Assembly (NCBI RefSeq): GCF_014062345.1 | Contig: NZ_JACGLS010000003.1 | Span: 124,001-188,000, forward strand | DNA from: Tenacibaculum pelagium | Lineage (GTDB): Bacteria > Bacteroidota > Bacteroidia > Flavobacteriales > Flavobacteriaceae | Direction: 5' to 3' | DNA length: 64,000 nt | In this document: one piece after another, positions 23,358 to 35,122 of the stretch | How positions within the stretch are numbered: the first letter of the stretch is position 1 | Layout of the letters: each line of letters begins with the position of its first letter | Program-made: the position numbers and the translations under genes | Notes under the pieces: model-generated | Database searches by the model: none | What the model saw: only the letters and a program-made list of their open reading frames with translations | What the model was told of the DNA's origin: nothing

Positions 23358-23555
23358 ATGAACAACTTTATACAATACATCAAGGATTCTTTTGAAGAAT
23401 TAAACACAAACATGACTTGGTCTTCTCGTGAAGAGGCTCAAAAGTCAACTGTAGTTGTTGCAGCATTTACTGTTGCTTTTGCGTTAGCAGTTGCAGCTAT
23501 AGATAAAGTTTTTCAAACAGGATTAGATAATTTTTTCCAAATGTTTAATAACTAG
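23358..23555 (+). CDS. secE: Preprotein translocase subunit SecE
   Basis: The 65-residue protein has an amphipathic N-terminal helix (NFIQYIKDSFEELN..MTWSSREEAQKSTVVV) and one transmembrane helix (about 32-55). It clamps SecY in the inner-membrane translocon. It lies 3 nt before nusG, the usual pair. Confidence 0.96.
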   Translation: MNNFIQYIKDSFEELNTNMTWSSREEAQKSTVVVAAFTVAFALAVAAIDKVFQTGLDNFFQMFNN

Positions 23556-23558
23556 ATT

Positions 23559-24107
23559 ATGGCTGAGTCGGTGATGAAGTGGTATGTAGTTAGAGCTGTT
23601 GGAGGTCAAGAGAATAAGGTGAAAACCTATATCGAGACTGAAATTGCTCGTTTTGGATTATCTGATTATGTAAATCAAGTAATCGTTCCTACCGAGAAAG
23701 TAATTCAGGTAAGAAACGGTAAAAAAGTTAACAGAGAAAGAGTTTACTTTCCTGGTTACGTAATGATAGAAGCTAATTTAGCAGGTGAAGTTCCTCACGT
23801 AATAAAATCGGTAACTAATGTTATTGGTTTTTTAGGTGAAACAAAAGGAGGAGAGCCAGTACCAATGCGTAAATCTGAAGTAAACAGAATGTTAGGTAAG
23901 GTAGATGAGCTTTCTGTTAGAGATGAAAATGTTGCAATTCCTTATAATGTTGGAGAAACAGTAAAAGTAATTGATGGTCCTTTTAACGGATTCGATGGTA
24001 CAATCGAAAAAGTAAATGAGGAAAAACGTAAGTTAGAGGTAATGGTTAAGATTTTTGGAAGAAAAACACCATTAGAACTAAGTTACACACAAGTAGAGAA
24101 AATATAA
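23559..24107 (+). CDS. nusG: Transcription antitermination factor NusG
   Basis: The 182-residue protein has the NGN domain (KWYVVRAVGGQENKVK, FPGYVMIEA) and a C-terminal KOW domain (GETVKVIDGPFNGFDGTIEKV). It binds RNA polymerase and couples it to Rho or the ribosome. Met6 could also serve as start, because family members often begin MKWYVVRA. Confidence 0.97.
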   Translation: MAESVMKWYVVRAVGGQENKVKTYIETEIARFGLSDYVNQVIVPTEKVIQVRNGKKVNRERVYFPGYVMIEANLAGEVPHVIKSVTNVIGFLGETKGGEPVPMRKSEVNRMLGKVDELSVRDENVAIPYNVGETVKVIDGPFNGFDGTIEKVNEEKRKLEVMVKIFGRKTPLELSYTQVEKI

Positions 24108-24173
24108 TTGTTACACCTATATTTAGATGTGTTTAAAGCTTCCATTTTAAACATATTGATTAAAACTTAAACA

Positions 24174-24611
24174 ATGGCAAAAGAAGTAAGTAAATTAGTT
24201 AAACTACAAGTTAGGGGAGGTGCTGCGAATCCGTCGCCACCAGTTGGACCCGCTTTAGGTGCTGCCGGTGTTAACATCATGGAGTTCTGTAAGCAATTTA
24301 ATGCTCGTACACAGGACAAACAAGGTAAAGTATTACCTGTTGTTATTACAGTTTATACAGACAAATCTTTCGAGTTTGTTGTAAAAACACCACCAGCTGC
24401 AGTACAATTATTAGAAGCGGCCAAAATTAAGAAAGGTTCAGGAGAACCAAATAGGAAAAAAGTAGCGAAAGTTTCTTGGGATCAAATCAGAACAATTGCA
24501 GAAGACAAAATGGTAGATATGAATGCCTTTAAAGTTGAGTCTGCAATGAGAATGATCGCCGGAACTGCTCGTTCTATGGGATTAACAGTAACAGGTGATG
24601 CACCTGCTTAA
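24174..24611 (+). CDS. rplK: 50S ribosomal protein uL11
   Basis: The 145-residue protein has the uL11 signature ([24 protein letters not shown]) and binds the GTPase-associated centre of 23S rRNA. It opens the rplKAJL run 66 nt after nusG. Confidence 0.98.
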   Translation: MAKEVSKLVKLQVRGGAANPSPPVGPALGAAGVNIMEFCKQFNARTQDKQGKVLPVVITVYTDKSFEFVVKTPPAAVQLLEAAKIKKGSGEPNRKKVAKVSWDQIRTIAEDKMVDMNAFKVESAMRMIAGTARSMGLTVTGDAPA

Positions 24612-24631
24612 ACTTTAAAAGATATTTAGAA

Positions 24632-25321
24632 ATGGCAATTACTAGAAAGCAAAAAGAAGCTCGTGCTAAGATAGATAGCTCTAAAGTTTATAGCTTAAAT
24701 GAGGCATCAGCTTTAGTTAAAGAAATTACAAATGTAAAGTTTGACGCATCTGTAGATTTAGCAGTACGTTTAGGAGTAGATCCTCGTAAAGCAAATCAAA
24801 TGGTACGTGGAGTTGTTACATTACCACATGGAACAGGTAAAGATGTTAAAGTATTAGCATTAGTTACTCCAGATAAAGAAGCAGAAGCTAAAGAAGCTGG
24901 TGCTGATTATGTTGGATTAGATGAATACCTTCAAAAAATTAAAGGAGGATGGACTGACGTTGACGTTATTATTACTATGCCTAGTGTTATGGGTAAGTTA
25001 GGTCCTTTAGGTCGTGTTTTAGGACCAAGAGGTTTAATGCCTAACCCAAAGACTGGTACAGTAACTATGGACGTTGCAAAAGCAGTTACAGAAGTAAAAG
25101 CTGGTAAGATCGATTTTAAAGTTGATAAAACTGGTATCGTACATGCAGCAATTGGAAAAGTATCTTTTGATGCTCAAAAAATCCAAGAGAACGCAAACGA
25201 ATTACTTCAAACGTTATTAAAATTAAAGCCAACAGCGGCAAAGGGAGCATATATTAAGAGTATTTTTATGTCTTCAACAATGAGTCCAAGTATTGCTGTA
25301 GAGGAAAAATCTATATTGTAA
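24632..25321 (+). CDS. rplA: 50S ribosomal protein uL1
   Basis: The 229-residue protein has the uL1 signature (PDVD region, [26 protein letters not shown]). It binds the L1 stalk and, in other bacteria, represses its own operon by binding its mRNA. No obvious mimic of the L1 site was found in the 66 nt before rplK. Confidence 0.98.
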   Translation: MAITRKQKEARAKIDSSKVYSLNEASALVKEITNVKFDASVDLAVRLGVDPRKANQMVRGVVTLPHGTGKDVKVLALVTPDKEAEAKEAGADYVGLDEYLQKIKGGWTDVDVIITMPSVMGKLGPLGRVLGPRGLMPNPKTGTVTMDVAKAVTEVKAGKIDFKVDKTGIVHAAIGKVSFDAQKIQENANELLQTLLKLKPTAAKGAYIKSIFMSSTMSPSIAVEEKSIL

Positions 25322-25342
25322 GGCAGTTAAAACTTATTCATT

Positions 25343-25858
25343 ATGACTAGAGAGGAAAAATCACAAGTAATACAAGATTTAACAGCACAGTTAGCAGATA
25401 CAAATACCATCTATTTAGCAGATATTTCTGGTTTAGATGCTGTAACTACTTCTAACTTACGTAGAGCTTGCTTTAAAGCAAACGTACAATTGGCTGTTGT
25501 AAAGAACACCATGCTTGCAAAAGCAATGGAAGCTTCTGATAAAGAGTTTGGAGAATTACAAGATGTATTAAAAGGTAATACTTCATTAATGATTGCTGAA
25601 GCAGCAAATGCACCAGCAAAATTAATTAAAGAGTTCCGTAAAAAATCTGATAAGCCTTTATTAAAAGGTGCTTTTGTAGAAGAGGCAGTTTATGTTGGAG
25701 ATGACCAATTAGACGCTCTTGTTAACATTAAGTCTAGAGAAGAACTTATTGGAGACATTATTGGATTATTACAATCGCCTGCTAAGAACGTTATTTCAGC
25801 GTTACAATCAGGAGGTCAAACACTTTCAGGTATTGTTAAAACTTTATCAGAAAAATAA
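25343..25858 (+). CDS. rplJ: 50S ribosomal protein uL10
   Basis: The 171-residue protein starts MTREEKSQVIQDL and forms the base of the L7/L12 stalk. It lies 21 nt after rplA and 49 nt before rplL. The 49-nt gap holds no strong hairpin. Confidence 0.97.
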   Translation: MTREEKSQVIQDLTAQLADTNTIYLADISGLDAVTTSNLRRACFKANVQLAVVKNTMLAKAMEASDKEFGELQDVLKGNTSLMIAEAANAPAKLIKEFRKKSDKPLLKGAFVEEAVYVGDDQLDALVNIKSREELIGDIIGLLQSPAKNVISALQSGGQTLSGIVKTLSEK

Positions 25859-25907
25859 TTACGCGCACTAATAAACTAAATAAATAAAATTTCAAAAAAC
25901 AATTAAA

Positions 25908-26279
25908 ATGGCAGAATTAAAAGATTTCGCAGAGCAATTAGTTAACTTAACAGTAAAAGAGGTTAATGAATTAGCTACTATTTTAAAAGATGAGTATGGT
26001 ATCGAGCCAGCAGCAGCAGCAGTAGCAGTAGCAGGTCCAGCAGCAGGAGGAGATGCAGCAGAAGAAAAATCTGAATTTGATGTAATCTTAAAAGCAGCAG
26101 GTGGTTCTAAGTTAGCTGTTGTAAAATTAGTTAAAGAATTAACTGGTTTAGGATTAAAAGAAGCTAAAGGTATCGTAGATAGCGCTCCTGCAGCAGTAAA
26201 AGAAGGTGTATCTAAAGATGAGGCTGAAGGTCTTAAAAAGTCTTTAGAAGAAGCTGGAGCTGAAGTAGAGCTTAAGTAA
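25908..26279 (+). CDS. rplL: 50S ribosomal protein bL12 (L7/L12)
   Basis: The 123-residue acidic protein has the N-terminal dimerisation domain, an Ala/Gly hinge ([21 protein letters not shown]) and the factor-binding C-terminal domain ([24 protein letters not shown]). It recruits elongation factors. A 235-bp structured gap separates it from rpoB. Confidence 0.98.
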   Translation: MAELKDFAEQLVNLTVKEVNELATILKDEYGIEPAAAAVAVAGPAAGGDAAEEKSEFDVILKAAGGSKLAVVKLVKELTGLGLKEAKGIVDSAPAAVKEGVSKDEAEGLKKSLEEAGAEVELK

Positions 26280-26286
26280 GCATACT

Positions 26287-26456
26287 CCCGATTTAAAACG
26301 GGAAACAACAATTAAGGTTTAGGTACTAGAAACGTAAGTTTTTAGTCCTAAACCATTTTGTGTATATATTCGTTATTTATTTTTTCACTTTTTTTAAATC
26401 GTGAAAATACGATTATAAAGCGCTGATTTTTAATCAGTAAGAGCAATTAAAATTGC
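26287..26456 (+). promoter_or_regulatory. Structured rplL-rpoB intergenic region (attenuation or processing)
   Basis: Within 235 bp between rplL and rpoB lie five hairpins: CCCG/CGGG (26287-26302); a long one 26316-26354 (GGTTTAGG, bulged T, ACTAGAAAC, GTAA loop, GTTTTTAGT, CCTAAACC); AATCGT/ACGATT (26397-26414); CTGATT/AATCAG (26423-26437); GCAATT/AATTGC (26443-26456). None has a clean T-run. In E. coli this gap holds an attenuator and RNase III site; a similar role is inferred. Confidence 0.6.
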
Positions 26457-26514
26457 AGTATAGAAACTAGGAAGTTTCAGAAAATATATTTTTAATTTAA
26501 AAATAGCATCTCTT

Positions 26515-29500
26515 TTGGCAACGATAAACACTACTGAAAGGATTAACTTCGCATCTTCGCGCTTAGGAGCTGATTATCCAGATTTTTTAGATATTCAGGT
26601 AAAATCTTTCCAAGATTTTTTCCAATTGCAAACTAAGGCAGAAGAAAGAGGAGAAGAAGGTTTGTATAAAACCTTTATGGATAACTTTCCGATTACAGAT
26701 ACCCGTAATCAATTTGTATTAGAATTTTTAGACTACTTTGTAGATCCACCAAGATATAGCATTCAAGAATGTATAGAAAGAGGATTAACACATAGTGTTC
26801 CTTTAAAGGCTAGATTAAAGCTTTACTGTACAGATCCTGAACATGAAGATTTTGAAACAATCGTTCAAGACGTATATTTAGGTACAATTCCTTATATGAC
26901 AAATTCTGGAACCTTCATTATTAATGGAGCAGAAAGAGTTGTGGTATCACAATTACACCGTTCACCAGGTGTATTCTTTGGGCAATCTTTCCACGCAAAC
27001 GGTACTAAATTGTACTCTGCAAGGGTAATTCCTTTTAAAGGTTCTTGGATTGAATTTGCAACAGACATCAATCAGGTAATGTATGCCTACATTGATCGTA
27101 AGAAAAAATTACCAGTAACAACGTTATTCAGAGCCATAGGTTTTGAAAGAGATAAAGATATTTTAGAGATCTTTGATTTAGCTGAAGAAGTAAAAGTTTC
27201 TAAAGCAGGATTAAAGAAAGTATTAGGGCGTAAATTAGCAGCAAGAGTTTTAAAAACTTGGCATGAAGATTTCGTAGATGAGGATACTGGAGAAGTAGTA
27301 TCTATTGAGCGTAACGAAATAGTTTTCGACCGTGATACAATTATAGAAAAAGAGCATATTGATGAAATAATCGAAGCTGGTGCAAAAACTATCTTATTAC
27401 ATAAGGTAGATAATGACATGGCAGATTATGCAATCATTCACAATACATTACAAAAAGATCCTACCAATTCTGAAAAAGAGGCAGTAGAACATGTATATAG
27501 ACAATTACGTAATGCTGAACCGCCAGACGAGGAGACTGCAAGAGGAATTATTGAAAAATTATTCTTCTCAGAGCAACGTTACTCTTTAGGTGAGGTAGGA
27601 CGTTTTAGAATGAATACGAAGTTAGGTCTTAATGAAGATATAGACCAAAAAGTATTAACTAAGACTGATATTATTACTATTATCAAGTATTTGATTGAGT
27701 TAATCAATTCTAAAGCTGAAGTAGATGATATCGATCACTTATCTAACCGTCGTGTAAGAACTGTTGGTGAACAATTAGCAGGTCAGTTTGGTGTAGGTTT
27801 AGCTCGTATGGCACGTACTATTCGTGAAAGAATGAATGTTCGTGATAACGAAGTATTTACTCCGATCGACTTAATTAATGCGAAGACATTATCTTCAGTA
27901 ATTAATTCATTCTTTGGTACCAACCAATTATCTCAGTTCATGGATCAAACGAATCCATTAGCAGAGATTACACACAAACGTCGTTTATCAGCTTTAGGAC
28001 CTGGAGGTTTATCTAGAGAAAGAGCAGGATTCGAGGTTCGTGATGTTCACTATACACACTACGGTCGTTTATGTCCGATTGAAACACCAGAGGGACCAAA
28101 TATTGGTTTAATTTCTTCATTAGCAGTTTTTGCTAAGGTGAACAATTTAGGATTTATCGAAACTCCTTATAAGAAAGTAGAAGAAGGTACTGTATTAGAC
28201 CAGGATCCAATTTATTTATCTGCTGAGGAGGAAGAAGGAATGAAAATTGCACAATCTAACTTAGAAGTAGACACTAAAGGTGCATTTACAGCAGATAGAG
28301 TAATTGCTCGTGAAGAAGGAGATTTTCCAGTTGAAACTCCTCAAGCAATTAATTATATGGATGTTGCTCCAAACCAGATTGCATCTATATCAGCGTCATT
28401 AATTCCTTTCTTAGAGCATGATGATGCCAACCGTGCGTTAATGGGATCGAACATGATGCGTCAAGCAGTTCCATTATTACGTCCAGAATCTCCAATTGTA
28501 GGTACTGGTTTAGAGCGTAGAGTTGCAAAAGATTCTCGTATCTTAATAAATGCTGAGGGAGCAGGAGTTGTTGAATATGTTGATGCAAATAAAATTACAA
28601 TTAAGTATGATAGAACTGAAGATGAGCGTACAGTAAGTTTCGATTCAGACGAAAAATCATATAACTTAATTAAGTTTAGAAAAACCAACCAAGGAACAAA
28701 CATTAACTTAAAGCCAATTGTAAAAGCTGGTGATAGAGTTGAAGAAGGTCAAGTTCTTTGTGAAGGTTATGCAACACAAAAAGGAGAATTAGCTTTAGGT
28801 AGAAATATGAAAGTAGCCTTTATGCCTTGGAAAGGGTATAACTTTGAGGATGCGATTGTAATTTCTGAAAAAGTTGTTCGTGAAGATATCTTTACTTCTA
28901 TCCATATCGATGAATATTCATTAGATGTTCGTGATACGAAATTAGGAGCTGAAGAATTAACAAACGATATTCCAAATGTTTCTGAAGAGGCTACAAAAGA
29001 CTTAGACGAAAATGGAATGATTCGTATTGGTGCTGAAGTGAATCCAGGTGATATCTTAATTGGTAAAATTACACCAAAAGGAGAATCTGATCCGACACCT
29101 GAAGAAAAATTATTACGTGCTATTTTTGGTGATAAAGCAGGTGATGTAAAAGATGCATCATTAAAAGCTTCTCCATCATTAAGAGGGGTAGTAATTAATA
29201 AAAAGTTATTCAAACGTGCAGTAAAAGATAAAACTAAGCGTGCTCGCGATAAAGAAGCAATTGCAACTTTAGAAGCATCTTATGTACATAAGTTTGAAAG
29301 TTTAAAAGACAGATTAGTAGAAAAGTTATTCAACTTAATTGCTGGAAAAACTTCTCAAGGAGTATTTAACGATTTAGAGGAGGAAGTATTACCAAAAGGT
29401 AAAAAGTTTACTCAAAAGATGTTAAATTCTGTTGAAGATTTTACACACTTACATGGTACTTGGACTACTGATAAAGATTTAAACAAATTAGTTGTTGAAT

Positions 29501-30324
29501 TAGTTCATAACTATAAAATTAAAGTAAACGATTTACAAGGTTCTTTACGTCGTGAGAAGTTTACAATTTCTGTAGGAGACGAATTACCAGCAGGAATCTT
29601 AAAACTTGCTAAAATTTATGTTGCTAAAAAGCGTAAGTTAAAAGTAGGAGATAAGATGGCAGGACGTCACGGAAACAAAGGTATTGTTGCACGTATTGTA
29701 CGTCAAGAAGATATGCCTTTCTTAGAAGACGGAACACCAGTAGATATCGTATTAAACCCATTAGGGGTACCATCTCGTATGAATATTGGTCAGATTTATG
29801 AAACAGTTCTTGGATGGGCAGGTCAAAAATTAGATCAAAAGTATGCAACACCAATTTTTGATGGAGCAAACATTAACGAGATCAATGCTTTAACAGACGA
29901 AGCAGGTATTCCAAGATATGGTCATACATATTTATATGATGGAGGTACAGGTAAGCGTTTCGATCAACCAGCAACGGTAGGGGTAATTTATATGATTAAG
30001 TTAGGTCACATGATTGAAGATAAGATGCACGCGCGTTCTATCGGACCTTACTCATTAATTACACAACAACCATTAGGAGGTAAAGCTCAGTTTGGTGGTC
30101 AGCGTTTTGGAGAGATGGAAGTTTGGGCACTAGAAGCATATGGTGCATCTAGTATCTTAAGAGAAATCTTAACTGTAAAATCTGATGATGTATTAGGTAG
30201 AGCTAAAACATACGAAAGTATTGTTAAAGGTGAAACTATGCCAGAACCAGGATTACCTGAATCATTTAACGTATTAATGCACGAACTGAAAGGTTTAGGA
30301 TTAGACGTTAAATTAGAAGAATAA
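26515..30324 (+). CDS. rpoB: RNA polymerase beta subunit
   Basis: The 1269-residue protein starts at TTG (26515); no in-frame ATG gives the conserved N-terminus ERINFASSR...[15 protein letters not shown]. The rifampicin region ([32 protein letters not shown]) shows the usual sensitive-type residues. The C-terminal [17 protein letters not shown] segment is intact. It follows the structured gap after rplL and precedes rpoC by about 108 bp containing another strong hairpin. Confidence 0.99.
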   Translation: MATINTTERINFASSRLGADYPDFLDIQVKSFQDFFQLQTKAEERGEEGLYKTFMDNFPITDTRNQFVLEFLDYFVDPPRYSIQECIERGLTHSVPLKARLKLYCTDPEHEDFETIVQDVYLGTIPYMTNSGTFIINGAERVVVSQLHRSPGVFFGQSFHANGTKLYSARVIPFKGSWIEFATDINQVMYAYIDRKKKLPVTTLFRAIGFERDKDILEIFDLAEEVKVSKAGLKKVLGRKLAARVLKTWHEDFVDEDTGEVVSIERNEIVFDRDTIIEKEHIDEIIEAGAKTILLHKVDNDMADYAIIHNTLQKDPTNSEKEAVEHVYRQLRNAEPPDEETARGIIEKLFFSEQRYSLGEVGRFRMNTKLGLNEDIDQKVLTKTDIITIIKYLIELINSKAEVDDIDHLSNRRVRTVGEQLAGQFGVGLARMARTIRERMNVRDNEVFTPIDLINAKTLSSVINSFFGTNQLSQFMDQTNPLAEITHKRRLSALGPGGLSRERAGFEVRDVHYTHYGRLCPIETPEGPNIGLISSLAVFAKVNNLGFIETPYKKVEEGTVLDQDPIYLSAEEEEGMKIAQSNLEVDTKGAFTADRVIAREEGDFPVETPQAINYMDVAPNQIASISASLIPFLEHDDANRALMGSNMMRQAVPLLRPESPIVGTGLERRVAKDSRILINAEGAGVVEYVDANKITIKYDRTEDERTVSFDSDEKSYNLIKFRKTNQGTNINLKPIVKAGDRVEEGQVLCEGYATQKGELALGRNMKVAFMPWKGYNFEDAIVISEKVVREDIFTSIHIDEYSLDVRDTKLGAEELTNDIPNVSEEATKDLDENGMIRIGAEVNPGDILIGKITPKGESDPTPEEKLLRAIFGDKAGDVKDASLKASPSLRGVVINKKLFKRAVKDKTKRARDKEAIATLEASYVHKFESLKDRLVEKLFNLIAGKTSQGVFNDLEEEVLPKGKKFTQKMLNSVEDFTHLHGTWTTDKDLNKLVVELVHNYKIKVNDLQGSLRREKFTISVGDELPAGILKLAKIYVAKKRKLKVGDKMAGRHGNKGIVARIVRQEDMPFLEDGTPVDIVLNPLGVPSRMNIGQIYETVLGWAGQKLDQKYATPIFDGANINEINALTDEAGIPRYGHTYLYDGGTGKRFDQPATVGVIYMIKLGHMIEDKMHARSIGPYSLITQQPLGGKAQFGGQRFGEMEVWALEAYGASSILREILTVKSDDVLGRAKTYESIVKGETMPEPGLPESFNVLMHELKGLGLDVKLEE

Positions 30325-30337
30325 TAAACAGTGAAAT

Positions 30338-30403
30338 ATCATTAGGTAGAATTGATTTTCTACCTAATGATAAATCATTTTAAATATACGTCTCTTTAGA
30401 GAC
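30338..30403 (+). promoter_or_regulatory. rpoB-rpoC intergenic hairpins
   Basis: ATCATTAGGTAGAA (30338-30351) pairs perfectly over 14 bp with 30358-30371, and GTCTCT/AGAGAC (30390-30403) forms a small second hairpin. No T-run follows, so processing or translation control is more likely than termination. Confidence 0.55.
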
Positions 30404-30432
30404 AAATTTTTAATTCGAATCCATTACTTATT

Positions 30433-33400
30433 ATGGCAAGAAAAAACGAAAAATACACTGTTAAGAAGTTTAACAAAATCTCAATTGGTTTAGCGTCACC
30501 TGAATCTATTTTAGAAGCTTCAAGAGGTGAGGTTTTAAAACCAGAAACAATAAACTACCGTACTCATAAGCCTGAGCGTGACGGATTATTCTGTGAAAGA
30601 ATATTCGGACCTGTAAAAGATTATGAGTGTGCGTGTGGTAAATATAAGCGTATCCGATATAAGGGTATTGTTTGTGATCGATGTGGTGTTGAAGTTACTG
30701 AGAAAAAAGTACGTAGAGATAGAGTAGGTCACATTAACTTAGTAGTACCTGTAGCTCATATTTGGTATTTTAGATCGTTACCTAACAAAATGGGATACCT
30801 TTTAGGGTTACCATCTAAGAAGTTAGATATGATTATTTACTACGAGCGTTATGTAGTAATTCAACCAGGTATCGCTAAAAACGGTGAAGGAGAACCATTA
30901 CAAAAAATGGATTTCTTAACTGAAGAAGAATATTTAGACATTGCTGAGGAATTACCTCAAGACAATCAATATTTAGATGATACAGATCCTAACAAGTTCA
31001 TCGCTAAAATGGGAGCTGAGTGTTTAATTGATTTATTAGAAAGAATCGATTTAGACACCTTATCATTTGAATTACGTCACAAAGCAAATACTGAAACTTC
31101 TAAGCAACGTAAAAACGAAGCATTAAAGCGTTTAAATGTTGTTGAAGCATTCAGAGATTCTCAAAAGAATAGAGAAAACAACCCAGAGTGGATGATAATG
31201 AAAGCAGTTCCGGTGATTCCACCAGAGTTACGTCCATTAGTTCCATTAGATGGTGGTCGTTTCGCTACTTCTGATTTAAATGATTTATACCGTCGTGTAA
31301 TCATCCGTAATAACCGTTTAAAGAGATTAATGGAGATTAAAGCTCCAGAAGTTATCTTACGTAACGAAAAGCGTATGTTACAAGAATCTGTAGATTCATT
31401 ATTCGATAATACGCGTAAATCATCAGCAGTAAAAACTGAATCTAACAGACCATTAAAGTCTTTATCTGATAGTTTAAAAGGTAAACAAGGACGTTTCCGT
31501 CAAAACTTATTAGGTAAACGTGTTGATTATTCTGCACGTTCGGTAATTGTTGTTGGACCAGAGTTAAAATTATTTGAATGTGGATTGCCAAAAGATATGG
31601 CAGCAGAATTATACAAGCCTTTCGTTATTCGTAAGTTAATTGAAAGAGGTATTGTTAAAACTGTAAAATCTGCAAAGAAGATTATAGATAGAAAAGAACC
31701 AGTTGTTTGGGATATTTTAGAAAACGTAATTAAAGGACATCCAGTTTTATTAAACCGTGCTCCTACGTTACACCGTTTAGGTATTCAAGCATTCCAACCA
31801 AAATTAATTGAAGGAAAAGCAATTAGACTACATCCACTTGCATGTTCTGCCTTCAATGCCGATTTTGATGGGGATCAAATGGCGGTTCACTTACCATTAG
31901 GACCAGAAGCTATTTTAGAAGCTCAGTTATTAATGTTAGGATCTCATAATATCTTAAATCCTGCAAATGGTGCGCCTATTACGGTACCATCTCAGGATAT
32001 GGTATTAGGTCTTTACTATATGACAAAAGAAAGAAAGTCAACTCCTGAAGTACCTGTAAAAGGTGAAGGATTAACTTTCTATTCTCCAGAAGAGGTAATT
32101 ATTGCCTTAAATGAGGAAAGAGTAGACTTAAATGCAGGTATTAAAGTTCGTACGCATGATGTAGTAGATGGTGAGGCTGTAACTAGAATTATAGAAACTA
32201 CAGTTGGTAGAGTTTTATTTAACGAAAAAGTACCTAAAGCTGCTGGTTATATTAATGAGGTTTTAACTAAAAAGTCATTAAGAGGTATTATTGGTAATAT
32301 TTTAAAAGTTACTGATATTCCTGCAATAGGAAATTTCTTAGATGAAATTAAAAACATGGGGTATAGATACGCTTTCGAAGGAGGTTTATCATTCTCATTA
32401 GGAGATATCATTATTCCTGCTGAAAAACAATCAATGATTGCTGAAGCAAATAAGGAAGTAGATGGTATTGTTGCAAACTATAACATGGGTATGTTAACGC
32501 AGAAAGAGCGTTATAATCAGGTAATTGATGTTTGGGGATCTACCAACAACAGATTAACTGAGCTATCGATGAAACGTTTACGTGAAGATCAACAAGGATT
32601 TAACTCTGTATTTATGATGTTAGATTCTGGAGCACGTGGATCGAAAGAACAGATTCGTCAGTTAACAGGTATGCGTGGATTAATGGCAAAACCTAAAAAA
32701 TCGACTGCTGGTGGTGGAGAAATTATTGAAAACCCGATTTTATCTAACTTTAAGGAAGGATTATCGATTTTAGAATACTTTATCTCAACACACGGTGCTC
32801 GTAAAGGTTTAGCAGATACGGCATTAAAAACAGCCGATGCAGGTTATTTAACGCGTCGTTTAGTTGATGTATCTCAAGATGTAATCGTAAACGAAGTAGA
32901 CTGTGGTACATTAAGAGGTTTAGATGTTGCACCATTAAAGAAAAACGATGAAATCGTAGAATCTTTAAGCGATAGAATTTCAGGTCGTACAGCATTACAT
33001 AATGTATTCGTACCTAATTCTGAAGAATTATTAGTTGCATCTGGTGAATTAATTACACCAGTTTTAGCAGAGAAAATTCAAGCATCAGGTATCGATAAAG
33101 TTGAAGTTCGTTCAGCATTAACATGTGAATCTGAAAGAGGAATATGTGAAAAATGTTACGGTCAATCTTTATCAACAGGTAAAAAAGTTCAAAGAGGTGA
33201 AGCAGTTGGTGTAATTGCAGCACAATCTATTGGAGAGCCTGGTACACAGTTAACATTACGTACGTTCCACGTTGGTGGGGTAGCAGGTAACATTTCTGAA
33301 GATAACAAGCTAATCGCTAAGTTCGACGGTAATGTTAAGATTGAAGATTTACGTACTGTAATAGGGAAAGATAAAGAAGGTAAAGAAATTGAAATCGTTA

Positions 33401-34704
33401 TCTCTCGTACAGCTGAAATTAAAATTACAGATAAAAAGACAGGTATTACATTAAGTACTAACATTATTCCTTATGGTTCTGTTATTTTCGATAAGAAAAG
33501 AAAGACAATTAAGAAAGGAGATGCAGTATGTCAATGGGATCCATTTAACGGAGTTATCGTTTCTGAGTTTGGAGGAAGAGTTAAGTTCGATAATTTAGAG
33601 CAAGGTATTAACTACTCTGTTGAAATTGATGAGCAAACAGGTTTCCAAGAGAAAGTAATGATTGACTCTAAAAACAAAAAAATTATTGCTTCATTAATTA
33701 TTGAAGATGCTGATGGTAATGCTTTACGTTCGTACAGTTTACCAGTAGGAGCTCATTTAATGGTAAATGATGGTGATAAAGTAGAGTCTGGTCATACTTT
33801 AGTTAAGATCCCACGTAAGTCTGGTAAAGCAGGAGATATTACAGGAGGTTTACCACGTGTAACAGAATTATTCGAAGCACGTAACCCATCTAACCCAGCA
33901 GTAGTTGCTGCAATTGATGGAGTTGTATCTTTCGGTAAAATTAAGCGTGGTAATCGTGAGATTATTATTGAATCTAAAACAGGTGAGATTAAAAAATACT
34001 TAGTTAAGTTATCTAATCAAATCTTAGTTCAAGAAAATGATTTCATTAAAGCAGGTATGCCATTATCAGATGGAGCAATTACTCCGATTGATATCTTAAA
34101 TATTCAAGGACCATCTGCAGTACAACAATACTTAGTAAACGAAATTCAAGAAGTATATCGTTTACAAGGGGTGAAAATTAATGACAAGCACTTCGAAGTA
34201 GTAGTACGTCAAATGATGCGTAAAGTTAAAATTATCGATTCTGGTGATACTCTTTTCTTAGAGAATCAATTAGCTCATAAGAATGACTTTATCAAAGGAA
34301 ACGATGCTATCTACGGAATGAAAGTTGTTGAAAACGCTGGAGATTCTGATAACTTAAAAGAAGGGCAAATTATTTCTGCTCGTCAGTTAAGAGATGAAAA
34401 CTCATTATTACGTAGATCAGATAAGAATTTAGTAGAAGCACGTGATGCTCAACCAGCAACAGCTGAGCAAGTATTACAAGGTATTACTAGAGCTTCGTTA
34501 CAAACGAAATCATTTATCTCGGCTGCGTCATTCCAGGAAACTACTAAAGTATTAAACGAAGCCGCTGTAAATGGTAAAGTTGATACATTAGAAGGATTGA
34601 AAGAAAATGTAATTGTTGGTAAGAGAATACCAGCTGGTACAGGAATGAGATCTTACGATGATCAAATCGTAGGACCTAAAGATGAAATGGAACAAAGTTT
34701 ATAA
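30433..34704 (+). CDS. rpoC: RNA polymerase beta' subunit
   Basis: The 1423-residue catalytic subunit has an N-terminal zinc site ([19 protein letters not shown]), the absolutely conserved [12 protein letters not shown] metal-binding loop that forms the active site, a second Cys cluster ([13 protein letters not shown]) and the trigger-loop region. It is followed by a terminator. Confidence 0.99.
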   Translation: MARKNEKYTVKKFNKISIGLASPESILEASRGEVLKPETINYRTHKPERDGLFCERIFGPVKDYECACGKYKRIRYKGIVCDRCGVEVTEKKVRRDRVGHINLVVPVAHIWYFRSLPNKMGYLLGLPSKKLDMIIYYERYVVIQPGIAKNGEGEPLQKMDFLTEEEYLDIAEELPQDNQYLDDTDPNKFIAKMGAECLIDLLERIDLDTLSFELRHKANTETSKQRKNEALKRLNVVEAFRDSQKNRENNPEWMIMKAVPVIPPELRPLVPLDGGRFATSDLNDLYRRVIIRNNRLKRLMEIKAPEVILRNEKRMLQESVDSLFDNTRKSSAVKTESNRPLKSLSDSLKGKQGRFRQNLLGKRVDYSARSVIVVGPELKLFECGLPKDMAAELYKPFVIRKLIERGIVKTVKSAKKIIDRKEPVVWDILENVIKGHPVLLNRAPTLHRLGIQAFQPKLIEGKAIRLHPLACSAFNADFDGDQMAVHLPLGPEAILEAQLLMLGSHNILNPANGAPITVPSQDMVLGLYYMTKERKSTPEVPVKGEGLTFYSPEEVIIALNEERVDLNAGIKVRTHDVVDGEAVTRIIETTVGRVLFNEKVPKAAGYINEVLTKKSLRGIIGNILKVTDIPAIGNFLDEIKNMGYRYAFEGGLSFSLGDIIIPAEKQSMIAEANKEVDGIVANYNMGMLTQKERYNQVIDVWGSTNNRLTELSMKRLREDQQGFNSVFMMLDSGARGSKEQIRQLTGMRGLMAKPKKSTAGGGEIIENPILSNFKEGLSILEYFISTHGARKGLADTALKTADAGYLTRRLVDVSQDVIVNEVDCGTLRGLDVAPLKKNDEIVESLSDRISGRTALHNVFVPNSEELLVASGELITPVLAEKIQASGIDKVEVRSALTCESERGICEKCYGQSLSTGKKVQRGEAVGVIAAQSIGEPGTQLTLRTFHVGGVAGNISEDNKLIAKFDGNVKIEDLRTVIGKDKEGKEIEIVISRTAEIKITDKKTGITLSTNIIPYGSVIFDKKRKTIKKGDAVCQWDPFNGVIVSEFGGRVKFDNLEQGINYSVEIDEQTGFQEKVMIDSKNKKIIASLIIEDADGNALRSYSLPVGAHLMVNDGDKVESGHTLVKIPRKSGKAGDITGGLPRVTELFEARNPSNPAVVAAIDGVVSFGKIKRGNREIIIESKTGEIKKYLVKLSNQILVQENDFIKAGMPLSDGAITPIDILNIQGPSAVQQYLVNEIQEVYRLQGVKINDKHFEVVVRQMMRKVKIIDSGDTLFLENQLAHKNDFIKGNDAIYGMKVVENAGDSDNLKEGQIISARQLRDENSLLRRSDKNLVEARDAQPATAEQVLQGITRASLQTKSFISAASFQETTKVLNEAAVNGKVDTLEGLKENVIVGKRIPAGTGMRSYDDQIVGPKDEMEQSL

Positions 34705-34714
34705 TTTCTAAGAT

Positions 34715-34748
34715 AAGACCTCTAAATTTTTAGAGGTCTTTCTTTTTA
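34715..34748 (+). terminator. Terminator after rpoC
   Basis: AAGACCTCTAAA (34715-34726) pairs with TTTAGAGGTCTT (34729-34740), then TCTTTTT. The next gene starts 20 nt downstream at 34760, so readthrough may be partial. Confidence 0.75.
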
Positions 34749-34759
34749 AATTCGTATAA

Positions 34760-35068
34760 ATGGAAGATAAAAAAGACCCACAATTAAATATCGAATTAGA
34801 TCAAGAAGTTGCAGAAGGTACGTATAGTAACTTAGCAATTATTAATCATTCGGTATCAGAATTCATTGTTGATTTTATTAACATTATGCCAGGAGTACCC
34901 AAGGCAAAAGTAAAATCAAGAATTATTTTAACACCGCAACATGCTAAAAGACTAACAAAAGCATTAGCTGAGAATGTTCGTAGATTCGAACAAGCTCATG
35001 GTGAAATAAAAGATTACGAGCAAGTGCCTATTCCAATGAATTTTGGAGGAACTACAGGAGAAGCTTAA
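34760..35068 (+). CDS. DUF3467 domain protein
   Basis: The 102-residue protein (YSNLAIINHSVSEFIVDFI...RIILTPQHAKRLTKALAENVRRFE) matches the DUF3467 family of unknown function, regularly found after rpoC in Bacteroidota. Conserved linkage suggests a link to transcription or translation but no activity is known. It is followed by a bidirectional terminator. Confidence 0.85.
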   Translation: MEDKKDPQLNIELDQEVAEGTYSNLAIINHSVSEFIVDFINIMPGVPKAKVKSRIILTPQHAKRLTKALAENVRRFEQAHGEIKDYEQVPIPMNFGGTTGEA

Positions 35069-35072
35069 AAAT

Positions 35073-35100
35073 AAAAAACGTCTATTATAGACGTTTTTTT
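35073..35100. terminator. Bidirectional terminator
   Basis: AACGTCTA (35077-35084) pairs with TAGACGTT (35088-35095), flanked by A- and T-runs on either side. It serves the DUF3467 gene (plus) and the Crp/Fnr gene (minus, stop at 35123). Confidence 0.85.
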
Positions 35101-35122
35101 TATGAGTAATATTTAGGTTTAA

